Assembly (NCBI GenBank): GCA_900551655.1
Contig: URWM01000017.1
Span: 1-13,206 of the forward strand
DNA from: an uncultured Collinsella sp.
GTDB taxonomy: Bacteria; Actinomycetota; Coriobacteriia; Coriobacteriales; Coriobacteriaceae
Length of the DNA: 13,206 nucleotides
Reading direction: 5' to 3'
The number at the start of each line of letters is the position of its first letter. The stretch's first letter is position 1. The translations under genes were made by a program, and so were the position numbers. This document shows, in pieces, positions 1 through 7,733 of the stretch. The notes beneath the pieces were generated by a model. It saw only the letters and a program-made list of their open reading frames with translations. It made no database searches and was not told the DNA's origin.

Positions 1-79
1 CGTAACCGCTGTATACTAATATTGCAAAATAGCTCATATGTTTCCAATACATTTTTATTCTGGCAAAGGAGGTTTCCCC

Positions 80-772
80 ATGAAAAAGGTACTTTCGTTC
101 CTGCTGTCTGCCATCCTGCTCGTCTCCCTCTGCGCCCCGGCGCTCGCGGAATCAAAGTTTGACTTCTCGTATGTCAAAGAAAACAGCGAATTCTTTGAGA
201 TTTCCGTGGACAGCGACCAAGACTGCGCTTTCATCACGACCATCCTCTCCGTTTCCGATCGTTCTTTTACGCATGAGCTGGAAAGCAGCACCCGGTACAG
301 CAGCTTTGAATCAGACATTTTAGTCCACGATTACTACGAAAAAACGCCCTATGGCACTTTCCGGACGTGGATTACCTATACCGCAGATGAAGAACTGAAC
401 ATTACATCGGTCAGCTTCTTCCTTGGCGATAAGGAGTACATTTTTTCCGGCATCGGTGATAAAAATTGGCATTATCAGTTTGATGACGGCATCGTTGAAC
501 AAGTTTTGATTATCTTTGATAGTTCTTCCGAGCATGTAGAATTCCTGTCTGCGCTGGCCGAGGTTGCGCAGCAGGCAATTAACAATCTCGGCGAGGATGA
601 TGCAGAACCTTGCTCTGTGAAAATGGTTTTGCACGGGACAAAGGATGTCACTGCCACGGTCGAGGATGGTCCTCTGCTGGACTGGGTTGCGGTGTTCTTA
701 GCCTTCATCAACAGCAACGGCAATCTCAATGACACCTCCGGTTCTACTCTCAAAATTGTTAACGCAAACTAA
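80..772 (+). CDS. Small secreted protein of unknown function (probably foreign to the rest of the contig)
   Basis: A 230-residue protein that I do not recognise. Start chosen at the ATG at 80, because AAAGGAGG lies 7 bases upstream (65-72) and a textbook Sec signal peptide follows: MKK, a hydrophobic core to about residue 19, and an Ala-Leu-Ala cleavage site at 21-23. An upstream in-frame ATG at 38 has no such site. The mature part is acidic and rich in Asp, Ser and Phe, has two cysteines and no obvious catalytic motif. It is probably an exported soluble protein. Its AT-rich codon use and perfect Shine-Dalgarno resemble Clostridia rather than the GC-rich genes from 800 onward. The gene is complete, but its stop lies only about 25 bases from the point where the next gene becomes abnormal, so it probably comes from another genome joined in assembly, or less likely from an insertion. 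Confidence 0.75.
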   Translation: MKKVLSFLLSAILLVSLCAPALAESKFDFSYVKENSEFFEISVDSDQDCAFITTILSVSDRSFTHELESSTRYSSFESDILVHDYYEKTPYGTFRTWITYTADEELNITSVSFFLGDKEYIFSGIGDKNWHYQFDDGIVEQVLIIFDSSSEHVEFLSALAEVAQQAINNLGEDDAEPCSVKMVLHGTKDVTATVEDGPLLDWVAVFLAFINSNGNLNDTSGSTLKIVNAN

Positions 773-2504
773 TCCCCTGCAAGTTGCTTCCAATCGTAAA
801 GCCCTGCGCGCGCAGCTCGTCGAGCGTCACGTCGCGACCGACTTCCACGCCATAGCGGAACTCGGCACCCATCAGGCGAATAACCTCGACCTCGGCCTCG
901 ATAACATCCTTCTGCAGCTTAAAGCTGGGAATGCCGTAGGTGAGCATGCCGCCCGGGCGCTCGTTTTTCTCGAACACGACGGGCTTGTAGCCCTTCTCGG
1001 CCAGGTAGAAAGCGCAGGACAGGCCAGCCGGACCGGCACCGATGATGGCGACCTTCTGGTCGAAGCCGCCGGCACGCGTCGGGGTCACCACAGGTGGGAC
1101 ATAGCGGGTCGCGGCATCCAGATCGCGCTGGGCGATAAACTTCTTGACTTCGTCGATAGCCACGGCGGCGTCCACACGGCCGCGGGTGCAGGCATCCTCA
1201 CAGCGGCGGTTGCACACACGGCCGCAGATAGCGGGCAGCGGGTTCTCGCGCTTAATGAGTGCTAGGGCCTCGTCATAGCGACCCTGCGCCGCAAGCTTTA
1301 AGTAGCCCTGAACGGCAACATGCGCGGGGCAGGCCGTCTTGCAGGGAGCGGTGCCGGACTCATGCGTCTCGATGCGGTTTTCGTTGCGGTAGTTGGGCGA
1401 CCACTTGGTGTGGTCCCACTTGGTGGCATCGGGCAGCTCCTGGCGCGGATACTCGGGCACCTGTCCGCCGGCCTTTTTGCTGCAGAGCTTCTGACCGAGC
1501 TTGGCGGCACCAGCCGGGCACACCTCAACGCAGCGACCGCAGGCCACGCACTTATCCTTCTCGACCTTGGCGACATAGGCCGAACGCGACAGGTTGGGTG
1601 TGTTGAACAGCTGCGAGGTGCGCAGGGCGTAGCACACGTTGACGTTGCAGTTGCAGATGGCGAAGATCTTGTTCTCGCCGTCAATGTTGGTGATCTGGTG
1701 CACAAAGCCGTTGTCCTCGGCCTGGCGCAAGATGTCGTAAACCTCGTCGCGGGTCACGTAATGGCCACGATCGGTCTCGACCACGTAGTCGGCCATATCG
1801 CCCACGGCGATGCACCAATCGGCCGGGTCGTCGGCGCAGCCCTCACCCATCACGCGACGGCTCGCGCGGCAGCTGCAGGTGCTAGCGGCATACTTACCCT
1901 CGTATTTGTCGAGCCAATGCTCGATATGCTCGATCGGCACCGACGTGCTCGCGGCATCGATGGCCTTCTCGACCGGAATGACGTGCATGCCGATGCCAGC
2001 GCCGCCGGGCGGCACCATCGGCGTGGCCTTGGACAGCGGTCCCTTAGACGCTTGCTCAAAAAACTTGGCATAGACCGGATGCTCCTCGAGCTGGCTCACG
2101 CGCATGTTGAGGAACTCGGCAGAACCCGGCACCAACATGGGCAGCACCCACTGCTTGGCGCGCTCGGGGTTTTCCCAGTTGTACTCGAGCAAGCCCGTGT
2201 AGCTCATGTCGTCGAGCATCTTCTCGATCTGGGCCTCGGGCATGCCGGTGAGCTTGACCATCTCGGGCAGCGTGTAGGGACGGCGCATCTTCATCTTGCA
2301 GAGTACCTCGGCCTGCTCGTCAGTCGCGGCCTCGGCAAACGACCAGTACTCGTAGCCCAGCAGCTCGTCGCGATGCAGCAGACGATTGGTGCAGTGCTCG
2401 CACAGCTTGACGATTGCCTCGCGCGGATGCTCCGGCAGCGGCGGCACAAACTCCGCGCCGATATCGGGCTCGGTGTAGCTAATCCCCGGTCCGTTGAGAA
2501 TCAT
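759..2504 (-). CDS. 4Fe-4S / FAD-dependent oxidoreductase, GltD type, C-terminus missing
   Basis: Electron-transfer flavoprotein subunit; 581 residues are readable, of which about 569 are genuine. Order of parts: an N-terminal region with cysteine clusters typical of Fe-S proteins of anaerobes (C210/C212, then C223 and C231; C284/C286/C291); one ferredoxin motif CVACGRCVEVCP (C319, C322, C325, C329); a GltD/dihydropyrimidine-dehydrogenase-like Fe-S domain (C388, C392, C427, C431, C435, C439); and an FAD-binding Rossmann fold with GAGPAGL at 489-495 and an ERPGGM segment at 515-520. Relatives carry a further NAD(P)H-binding half of roughly 300 residues; here it is cut off at the junction near 798. 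Start at 2504 is supported by GAAGGGA just upstream. It is transcribed away from the TetR gene and probably controlled by it. Electron donor and acceptor cannot be told; true glutamate synthase is unlikely given the extra N-terminal Fe-S region and the neighbours. Confidence 0.8.
   Translation of the reverse strand: MILNGPGISYTEPDIGAEFVPPLPEHPREAIVKLCEHCTNRLLHRDELLGYEYWSFAEAATDEQAEVLCKMKMRRPYTLPEMVKLTGMPEAQIEKMLDDMSYTGLLEYNWENPERAKQWVLPMLVPGSAEFLNMRVSQLEEHPVYAKFFEQASKGPLSKATPMVPPGGAGIGMHVIPVEKAIDAASTSVPIEHIEHWLDKYEGKYAASTCSCRASRRVMGEGCADDPADWCIAVGDMADYVVETDRGHYVTRDEVYDILRQAEDNGFVHQITNIDGENKIFAICNCNVNVCYALRTSQLFNTPNLSRSAYVAKVEKDKCVACGRCVEVCPAGAAKLGQKLCSKKAGGQVPEYPRQELPDATKWDHTKWSPNYRNENRIETHESGTAPCKTACPAHVAVQGYLKLAAQGRYDEALALIKRENPLPAICGRVCNRRCEDACTRGRVDAAVAIDEVKKFIAQRDLDAATRYVPPVVTPTRAGGFDQKVAIIGAGPAGLSCAFYLAEKGYKPVVFEKNERPGGMLTYGIPSFKLQKDVIEAEVEVIRLMGAEFRYGVEVGRDVTLDELRAQGFTIGSNLQGISLR
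773..797. other. Abrupt sequence junction: likely chimeric assembly joint or insertion boundary
   Basis: Left of this stretch the sequence is AT-richer and Clostridia-like; right of it, it is GC-rich. The minus-strand oxidoreductase reads normally up to ...LDELRAQGF (codons down to 798) and then runs into TIGSNLQGISLR and a stop. Those last residues are not what a GltD-type flavoprotein should have there, since the NAD(P)H-binding half should follow. No inverted repeat or target-site duplication is visible at the joint, which favours an assembly chimera over transposition. That choice is inference. Confidence 0.7.
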
Positions 2505-2595
2505 AGTCGTCCCTTCTCTTGCCGCAGCCTGGCAGGCACGCAGCGCCCCTCTTTTTACGGGCTCGACATGCCCCCACGCCGTTCACCCGTTATTG

Positions 2596-2633
2596 TTGAC
2601 ATTGTGTCAAAAACAGTATTGACGAACCGTCAA
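2596..2633. promoter_or_regulatory. Paired palindromic operators in the divergent TetR/oxidoreductase control region
   Basis: Two perfect 15-bp palindromes of the same design: TTGACA-TTG-TGTCAA at 2596-2610 and TTGACG-AAC-CGTCAA at 2619-2633. Their centres are 23 bp apart, about two helical turns. Both fit the consensus TTGACR-N3-YGTCAA, the size and symmetry usual for TetR-family operators. They lie between the divergent starts at 2504 and 2692, so the TetR-type protein encoded at 2692 is the obvious candidate to bind here and control both directions. No convincing -35/-10 pair could be fixed on either strand, although TTGACA/TTGACG themselves resemble -35 boxes. Confidence 0.65.
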
Positions 2634-2691
2634 CAATATTCAAGACTGTTAGGCGAACGGTCAGGCAAAAGAGGATGAAAGGCGGCAAAAC

Positions 2692-3354
2692 ATGGGCGAC
2701 ACGTACGCAGATATCCCTGTGGCCGACGCCACTCTTGCGTCCGATAGCACGGCAAAGCGCCTGACGGGAGACGAACGCCGTCGCGAGATTCTCGATGCCG
2801 TGCGCACCGTAAGCTCTGAGCTGGGCGTGTCGCATCTATCCGTCTCGGCCGTGACCAAGCGAGCCGGCTGCACGCGCTCACTGTTCTACCACTACTTCGC
2901 CGATATGGACGCCGCCGTCACCGCTGTTATGGACGAGGCGATCGACGGCTTTATCTCCGAGCTCGAGCAGTGGAACGCCGGCCGCACGGTTGGCGACATC
3001 GAGGGGGCGCTCGACACCGTCGCCCCGCTCTTTAAGCGTCTGGTCGCCAGCGGCCACGAACTGCCGAGTACGCTCACCTCAAGCAGTGGCGCGCTCTACG
3101 GCGGCTTTTTGCACAACGTGGTCCAACGCGTGGCGCAGTATATCTGCGACACCACCGTGGTGGATTTTGTCGCCCATCATGAGCTACGCATCGACCATGT
3201 CTACGAGACGTTCTACACCCTCATCATGGGGTTGTTGATGTATATCCGCACGCACCCCGATGTGCCCGACGAGACGGTCAAGGAAATCATCGCCTCGACA
3301 CTCCACATCGAGGGCTATACCGCCAAGTATCCGGAGCGCAAGCCCCAGAACTGA
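2692..3354 (+). CDS. TetR/AcrR-family transcriptional regulator
   Basis: A 220-residue one-component regulator. The N-terminal DNA-binding domain spans about residues 28-75: RREILDAV starts helix 1, and the helix-turn-helix runs through VSHLSVSAVTKRAGCTRSLFYHYF (46-69), which is the TetR signature of a small-residue turn followed by LFYHYF. The C-terminal part (about 80-215) is all-helical and diverse, as expected for a ligand-binding and dimerisation domain; its ligand cannot be read from sequence. About 20 extra polar residues precede the domain. AAAGGCGG precedes the ATG by 7-8 bases. The divergent oxidoreductase and the membrane protein 63 bases downstream are likely targets, through the two palindromes at 2596-2633. 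Autoregulation is inferred. Confidence 0.88.
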   Translation: MGDTYADIPVADATLASDSTAKRLTGDERRREILDAVRTVSSELGVSHLSVSAVTKRAGCTRSLFYHYFADMDAAVTAVMDEAIDGFISELEQWNAGRTVGDIEGALDTVAPLFKRLVASGHELPSTLTSSSGALYGGFLHNVVQRVAQYICDTTVVDFVAHHELRIDHVYETFYTLIMGLLMYIRTHPDVPDETVKEIIASTLHIEGYTAKYPERKPQN

Positions 3355-3417
3355 CGACATTTGGCCAAACTGCCCGCGATCAGAAGAGGGGCCGCGGGCG
3401 TGTGAAAGGAGAGCAGC

Positions 3418-4425
3418 ATGCTGTTCGATGTTTGGGGTAGCGATACCCTTATCCACTGGGCCGGCTGGGCCATGGTCTTTATCGGCCTGATCGTGCTCAA
3501 CGAGGTCGGCCGCCGCACCAAGCTCGGCGCGGCCATCATCTTTGGCGTGGCTCCGCTGGCCATGACCATCTACTGCGTCGCCATCGCCGTCGGCGTTTCG
3601 CAGGGTGCCGAGTGGGCGCTCACCAACCCCACCCATGTGTACCAGAACAGCTGGTTCCACTACGCCAAGGTCTACGCGGCGTTGGCCGGTTGCTGGGGCT
3701 TCATCGCCATTAAGTATCAGTGGGGCAAGATCGGCAAGGCGCACTGGTTCCGCGCATGGCCGTTTGTGATCGTCGCCATCAACATCATGATCGCCGTCGT
3801 GTCCGACTTCGAGAGCGCCTATCACTTCTTTGTCCTGGGCCAGTCCACCTGGGTCACCTCCGAAGGTGCTACGCAGTTGGCCGGCTGGAACAACGTGTTC
3901 AACGGCATCGCCGGTATCATCAACATCTTCTGCATGACCGGTTGGTGGAGCGTCTACGCCTCCGAGGACAAGACCGACATGCTGTGGCCCGACATGACCT
4001 GGGTCTACATCATCGCCTACGATATCTGGAACTTCTGCTACACCTACAACTGCCTGCCCACCCACTCCTGGTTCTGCGGCTTTGCGCTGCTGCTGGCGCC
4101 CACCGTCGCCGCCTTTATCTGGAACAAGGGCGGCTGGATCCAGAACCGCGCCTTTACGCTGGCCATTTGGTGCATGTTTGCCCAGGTGTTCCCGTACTTC
4201 CAGGAGGAGTCCATCTTTGTGACCCACTCCACGCTCGACCCCGGCGCCGCCACCGCGGTCTCGATTGCCGCGCTGGTCGCCAACGTCGCCGCGATCATCT
4301 ACATCGCCTACCGCGCCAAGAAGCTCGGCCGCAATCCCTACAAGCAGGATGTCTTTGAGGGCACCAGCGACTGGGAGAAGGCTACCGCCCGCCGCGCCAA
4401 GGTGGATTACGCACACGCCGAGTAA
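3418..4425 (+). CDS. Polytopic membrane protein of unknown function (possibly DUF5692 family)
   Basis: A 335-residue, very hydrophobic, tryptophan- and tyrosine-rich protein. About eight to nine membrane segments can be drawn, near residues 12-28, 38-60, 84-100, 114-130, 156-178, 194-212, 217-235, 245-260 and 278-298, followed by a charged cytoplasmic tail (KKLGRNPYKQ onward). Conserved-looking polar residues lie within or next to helices (for example E29, D130, E132, H136, N158, N162, D202, N205, E263, E264), which suggests a transporter or a redox-linked membrane protein, but I cannot name a substrate. From memory it resembles family DUF5692; that needs a profile search. AAAGGAG sits 7-8 bases before the ATG. 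It follows the TetR gene by 63 bases on the same strand and ends before a strong terminator, so the two are probably one transcript. Confidence 0.75.
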   Translation: MLFDVWGSDTLIHWAGWAMVFIGLIVLNEVGRRTKLGAAIIFGVAPLAMTIYCVAIAVGVSQGAEWALTNPTHVYQNSWFHYAKVYAALAGCWGFIAIKYQWGKIGKAHWFRAWPFVIVAINIMIAVVSDFESAYHFFVLGQSTWVTSEGATQLAGWNNVFNGIAGIINIFCMTGWWSVYASEDKTDMLWPDMTWVYIIAYDIWNFCYTYNCLPTHSWFCGFALLLAPTVAAFIWNKGGWIQNRAFTLAIWCMFAQVFPYFQEESIFVTHSTLDPGAATAVSIAALVANVAAIIYIAYRAKKLGRNPYKQDVFEGTSDWEKATARRAKVDYAHAE

Positions 4426-4495
4426 CATGCCTGGCGCGAACGCCGCTTGAATGTGAAGCCGCCTGGCCGACTCCGCGCAATGCAACGTATTGCAT

Positions 4496-4535
4496 GCCCC
4501 CGGAAAGCGATTTGTCCGCTTTCCGGGGGCTTTTT
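4496..4535 (+). terminator. Strong rho-independent terminator after the membrane-protein gene
   Basis: A 14-bp perfect stem pairs 4496-4509 with 4517-4530 (GCCCCCGGAAAGCG with its complement), has a 7-base loop, and is followed by TTTTT at 4531-4535. A small 6-bp hairpin (ATGCAA 4480-4485 / TTGCAT 4490-4495) abuts it upstream. It closes the TetR/membrane-protein transcript. Confidence 0.93.
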
Positions 4536-4666
4536 GTTGTTGCGCGCATCCACGCACACATTCAAAACCTCTCGCACAGATAAAATCAGATTTCCGATCG
4601 CCTGACAGCTCTATATGACCCTGTTTTTGGGTACATTGTTGTCCCGATATTGAGCTTGGGGGATGT

Positions 4667-6169
4667 ATGAATGATGAGACGATGGGCCAAGAGGATGCGG
4701 CCCAAGATGCAGAAGCGTGTGCCGAGGCCCTGGAGAGCCTAGACCGGATTTCGCTTGACGATGTTGCGTTTGACGATTCGAGCGTTGATGTGCAGGATGA
4801 GCCGGAAATCGAGGCACAGCCCGATGATCAGGATGCAAAAGACGATGGCGCCGCGACCACCGAAGACGGGGCGGGGCACGAGGATTCCGAATGCGAGGCC
4901 GACGACCAGCCCGAATCCGACACGAACGAGGAAACCATCTTGCTCGACAACTTGCCGGCCGAAGATTCGCTGACCCGCGAGCTCCCTGGCTTAGGCTCTG
5001 CGCCTGCCGTGGACGAGACCATCGCCATGGGCGATATTCCCCTGCCGTCCGTTCCTTCGGCACGCGAAGCCGAGGTTCGTCATCGCAAGATGTCGCCCAA
5101 GCGCCGCAACCTGATGGTTGCCGGCGTTGTGGCCGTCGCGCTCGTCGCCGGCGGCGCAGGCTATGCTGCCTGGAACGGATATCAGCAAGAGCAGGCTGCC
5201 GCTGTCGCCGCCAATGCCCACACGATGATGTCGGTGCAGATTGGCGTGCATGCCGCGGGCCTCGACTGTTCCACCGGCTCCAAGATTCCCGTACAGGTGA
5301 GCGGTCAGGACGCTGATGGCTCCTCCGTGAGCGAAACGCTCTATGTTGACGAACACGGCCGTGGCATCAAACTGCTGCCCGGCGATTACACGCTCTCCAT
5401 CGCTGCCTCCCCCATCGCGTCCGACGGCACCGTCTATACCGTGCCGACCACCAAGGCGCAGGTCACGATCAAGAGCGACGGACAGGACCTAAGCAGCCAG
5501 GCCGCCTTTAGGCTCAAGGTGCCTTCGGCCGACACGGTGACTGACGACCAGATCGATGCCGCCGCCAAGTATGCCGAGGAGGGAGGCACGAGCTCCGCCG
5601 CGGCTGCCAAAGTGCTCCAGCAGGCGGCAACCGCGCGGCGCGACGCCGCCGTCAATGTCGTGAGCGCGCAAAAGGCACAGGCAGCCCGCGATGCTGACGC
5701 TCGCCACAAGGCTACCGACCTCTACCAGCTCGATATCCCCGTCGAGTGGTACGGCAAGGTCGAGACTTGGCAAAATGGCAGCACGCTATGCATCTATCTT
5801 GCCGGCGACAGCGATACGCCGATTGTGACGCTCGTCGCGGTGCGCGAGGGCGAGAGCTTTGCGCCCGATGAGGGCGATACGGTTTTGGGTGCGGCCAATC
5901 TAGGCAACGGTTATACCGTCTACGCCAGCGGCCCCGTCTATCCGTACGTGGTGCCCCAGACCATCAACGGACGGACGCAGAATCCCGTGTCAACCTACCC
6001 CATGGACACGGCCATTGAGCTTGTCGAGCTCACGACCGGTAACCGCTACACCTATAGCCAGATCAAGAACGTACTGGTCGGCAAAGACGGCAAGGCAGAC
6101 GCCGCGACCAAACTTGAGACCGACTACCTCGCCCAGATTCTCCTGCCGAGCATCAAGGCCCAGAACTAG
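4667..6169 (+). CDS. Membrane-anchored protein with acidic cytoplasmic head and extracellular domain, function unknown
   Basis: 500 residues. Residues 1-135 are strongly acidic (Asp/Glu/Ala/Gln) and probably disordered. A basic stretch RHRKMSPKRR (139-148) precedes a single membrane helix (about 149-169), so the head should be cytoplasmic and residues 170-500 outside. The outer part has a beta-rich segment with GDYTLSI (239-245), like a carboxypeptidase-regulatory or PEGA-type fold; an Ala-rich helical stretch (about 294-345); and a C-terminal domain opening with YQLDIPVEWYGKVE. I recall that last pattern from many exported proteins of Collinsella-like bacteria, but I have no family name for it. 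Two similar short motifs, EETILLDNLP (88-97) and DETIAMGDIP (116-125), lie in the head. The start is supported by GGGGGA before the ATG. The gene stands alone: a terminator precedes it and the next gene is convergent. Confidence 0.8.
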   Translation: MNDETMGQEDAAQDAEACAEALESLDRISLDDVAFDDSSVDVQDEPEIEAQPDDQDAKDDGAATTEDGAGHEDSECEADDQPESDTNEETILLDNLPAEDSLTRELPGLGSAPAVDETIAMGDIPLPSVPSAREAEVRHRKMSPKRRNLMVAGVVAVALVAGGAGYAAWNGYQQEQAAAVAANAHTMMSVQIGVHAAGLDCSTGSKIPVQVSGQDADGSSVSETLYVDEHGRGIKLLPGDYTLSIAASPIASDGTVYTVPTTKAQVTIKSDGQDLSSQAAFRLKVPSADTVTDDQIDAAAKYAEEGGTSSAAAAKVLQQAATARRDAAVNVVSAQKAQAARDADARHKATDLYQLDIPVEWYGKVETWQNGSTLCIYLAGDSDTPIVTLVAVREGESFAPDEGDTVLGAANLGNGYTVYASGPVYPYVVPQTINGRTQNPVSTYPMDTAIELVELTTGNRYTYSQIKNVLVGKDGKADAATKLETDYLAQILLPSIKAQN

Positions 6170-6213
6170 CGGACCATGACACCTGAGTCCTGGCCTCGCA
6201 AATCCATAGACGA

Positions 6214-7566
6214 TTAGGAAAGGAGCCACTTCCATGCGGGCACAGCATGTACCACGCCGTGTTTGCATGGAATATCGGCCTGCTCATCCATGGTAACGAT
6301 TACCGACTCGCCAAGATCAAACTGGGCCATCGCGGCATCGAGCGCGGCAATTTCGCGCTCGCGCGTTTTCTCGCTTGTCATATCCACACTTACCTGAATC
6401 AGGCCGTAAGCCTGCATGAGCAGTGCATCCCCAGCCACAAAGTCCACCTCATGGCTTTTATTCTTATCTTTAATCAGCAGGCGGCAAACCGAACCGGGCC
6501 GCACGGCGGGGGTCCTTCTTCTGAGCGCATTGAACACCGCGGTCTCGAGCCTCTGACCATGATCCAATGCCGATGCGGGGGAGAACGCTCCGAACATCGC
6601 AGGATCGACGGCGTAGACCTTAGACGCAGACCGCGTATTATTTGCAAGCGAACGCGTGAACTCCGGCACCGAAAACAGCAGGTAGGCGTCCTCGTAATAC
6701 TCAAGTAAGTCGCTGAGCGTATTTCGACTGACGGATATCTGTCTGCTCTTGAACTCGTTGTACACTTTGTTCACTGACAGCTCTCGTCCCGAAGATGCCA
6801 TGCACCGCGCCAGAAACAGCGAGGCCAAACGGGGGTTCTTGACGTCGTAACGTTCAACGACGTCCATGGCGACCGTTCGCGACGCATATTCCTGTAGCAG
6901 CTGAATCGCGTCTGCGGGCGTCTGCTCAAGTGTCGCGATGAATCCCCCTCGCTCGAGATATCCGACCAGATGGTGTCGGAGCAACGCTGCATCGCTCGAG
7001 GAGAAGGGTGCGTTCGACTCAGGAACGCTCCCCGTCTTATATCGGACGTATTCCGAAAAACTCAACGGAAAAAGCTCTCGCACAAGAGAACGGCCCCTGA
7101 ACTCGCTCTTAAGTTCTGAGGACAGCATCTTAGAAGAAGATCCCGTCACGTAAACGGTCGCCTTCTCCGTATCGACCACGCGTCGCAGAAACGCACCCCA
7201 TTCGGGTATTTCCTGGATCTCGTCAAAGAAAAGGTAGGCGCCCTCGCCTCGAGCAGCAGGATATAGTGCATAGAATGTATCGAGCACGTCCGCTAGTAGC
7301 GATGGCTCATACGGACGCAAGCGCTCATCCTCAAAATTGAAATATAGCATCCGGTCAAGCTCGACGCCTTGGCCCTGAAGCCGCCGTATCTCCTGATACA
7401 GGCGATACGTCTTTCCACAACGACGGGCGCCCACAATCACATATACGATGTTGTCGCGCTTTGGCTCCTGCGGGTTGCCCAGATCAAGGTCGCGCTCAAA
7501 GACCTGCGGAATCCCCTGTTGCTCAAAGTCCTTTATTTTTTGAGCCACCAAGTCGTTGAATGCCAT
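6214..7566 (-). CDS. AAA-family ATPase with DUF4143-type C-terminus
   Basis: 450 residues, full length for this group. N-terminal P-loop ATPase (AAA_14 type): Walker A GARRCGKT at 46-53, Walker B YLFFDE at 111-116, and a sensor-like VYVTGSSSKML at 138-148. A DUF4143-type region follows: a winged-helix-like segment around 262-300 (LSVNKVYNEF...SRNTLSDLLEYYEDAYLL), then a restriction-endonuclease-like fold with E341, an E-V-D-F element (E373, D375) and IQVSVD at 390-395. The protein ends in the usual PAWKWLL. Such ATPases are widespread, often horizontally moved, and their biological role is poorly understood. Base composition is lower in GC and codon use less biased than in clpB, consistent with transfer. 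It is convergent with the 4667 gene, with only 44 bases between the stops and no clear terminator there. GGAG lies five to six bases before the ATG. Confidence 0.88.
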   Translation of the reverse strand: MAFNDLVAQKIKDFEQQGIPQVFERDLDLGNPQEPKRDNIVYVIVGARRCGKTYRLYQEIRRLQGQGVELDRMLYFNFEDERLRPYEPSLLADVLDTFYALYPAARGEGAYLFFDEIQEIPEWGAFLRRVVDTEKATVYVTGSSSKMLSSELKSEFRGRSLVRELFPLSFSEYVRYKTGSVPESNAPFSSSDAALLRHHLVGYLERGGFIATLEQTPADAIQLLQEYASRTVAMDVVERYDVKNPRLASLFLARCMASSGRELSVNKVYNEFKSRQISVSRNTLSDLLEYYEDAYLLFSVPEFTRSLANNTRSASKVYAVDPAMFGAFSPASALDHGQRLETAVFNALRRRTPAVRPGSVCRLLIKDKNKSHEVDFVAGDALLMQAYGLIQVSVDMTSEKTREREIAALDAAMAQFDLGESVIVTMDEQADIPCKHGVVHAVPAWKWLLS

Positions 7567-7574
7567 AATTCTCC

Positions 7575-7634
7575 AATCTTGCTCTCCTGCTAATCAAGAT
7601 TATAACGATTCTTGATTAGCAGGAGAGCAAGATT
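7575..7634. repeat. 25-bp-arm perfect inverted repeat over the ATPase promoter
   Basis: Arms 7575-7599 and 7610-7634 are exact reverse complements (outer part AATCTTGCTCTCC, inner part TGCTAATCAAGA), separated by 10 bases. An extra partial site (TCTTGATTA, 7642-7650) and a second small palindrome (CAAGAT 7628-7633 / ATCTTG 7641-7646) follow. The repeat begins 9 bases from the ATPase start codon at 7566. Its centre holds a consensus -10 box for the minus strand, so it most likely acts as an operator, or as a hairpin in the leader, rather than as a terminator. Confidence 0.9.
7599..7604 (-). promoter_or_regulatory. Probable -10 box of the ATPase gene
   Basis: TATAAT on the minus strand, about 33 bases from the start codon, in the loop and inner edge of the 25-bp inverted repeat. 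No good -35 is seen at 16-18 bases, so activation or an unusual promoter is possible. A start a few bases downstream would give a leader of roughly 25 bases beginning inside the repeat arm. Confidence 0.5.
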
Positions 7635-7733
7635 ATGCGTATCTTGATTAATGGATAAGCAAGTTTTCTATTAGTGGCCCCTCCCGGAGGATATCGAGCG
7701 GCCGAGGGGGGCAGGCATGAACGCCTCTAGCCG

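Noticed and set aside
38..79. Upstream ATG at 38 as start of the first gene.
   Set aside because: It would put 14 polar residues before a perfect signal peptide and ignores the AAAGGAGG site in front of the ATG at 80.
2641..2665. A third TetR-like palindrome downstream of the twin sites (around GACTGTT...CGGTC).
   Set aside because: Symmetry is broken at several positions and it does not fit the TTGACR-N3-YGTCAA pattern.
729..2678. Long open frames on the plus strand opposite the oxidoreductase.
   Set aside because: Shadows of a GC-rich gene: no ribosome site and no domain, while the minus strand has clear Fe-S and FAD motifs. The same applies to the plus-strand frames opposite clpB and the minus-strand frame opposite 3418-4425.
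6222..6294. Plus-strand AAAGGAG followed by ATG at 6234 and a 20-codon frame, resembling the start of a truncated gene after the 500-aa protein.
   Set aside because: It is the complement of the ATPase C-terminus (PAWKWLL), a normal ending for this family. The frame stops at once and the overlap explains the apparent ribosome site.
7677..7712. Possible GC-rich stem (GCCCCTC with GAGGGG) between the ATPase and the 64-aa gene.
   Set aside because: Arms are short and imperfect, there is no T-run, and no gene end needs it. The rest of 7651-7733 shows nothing else.
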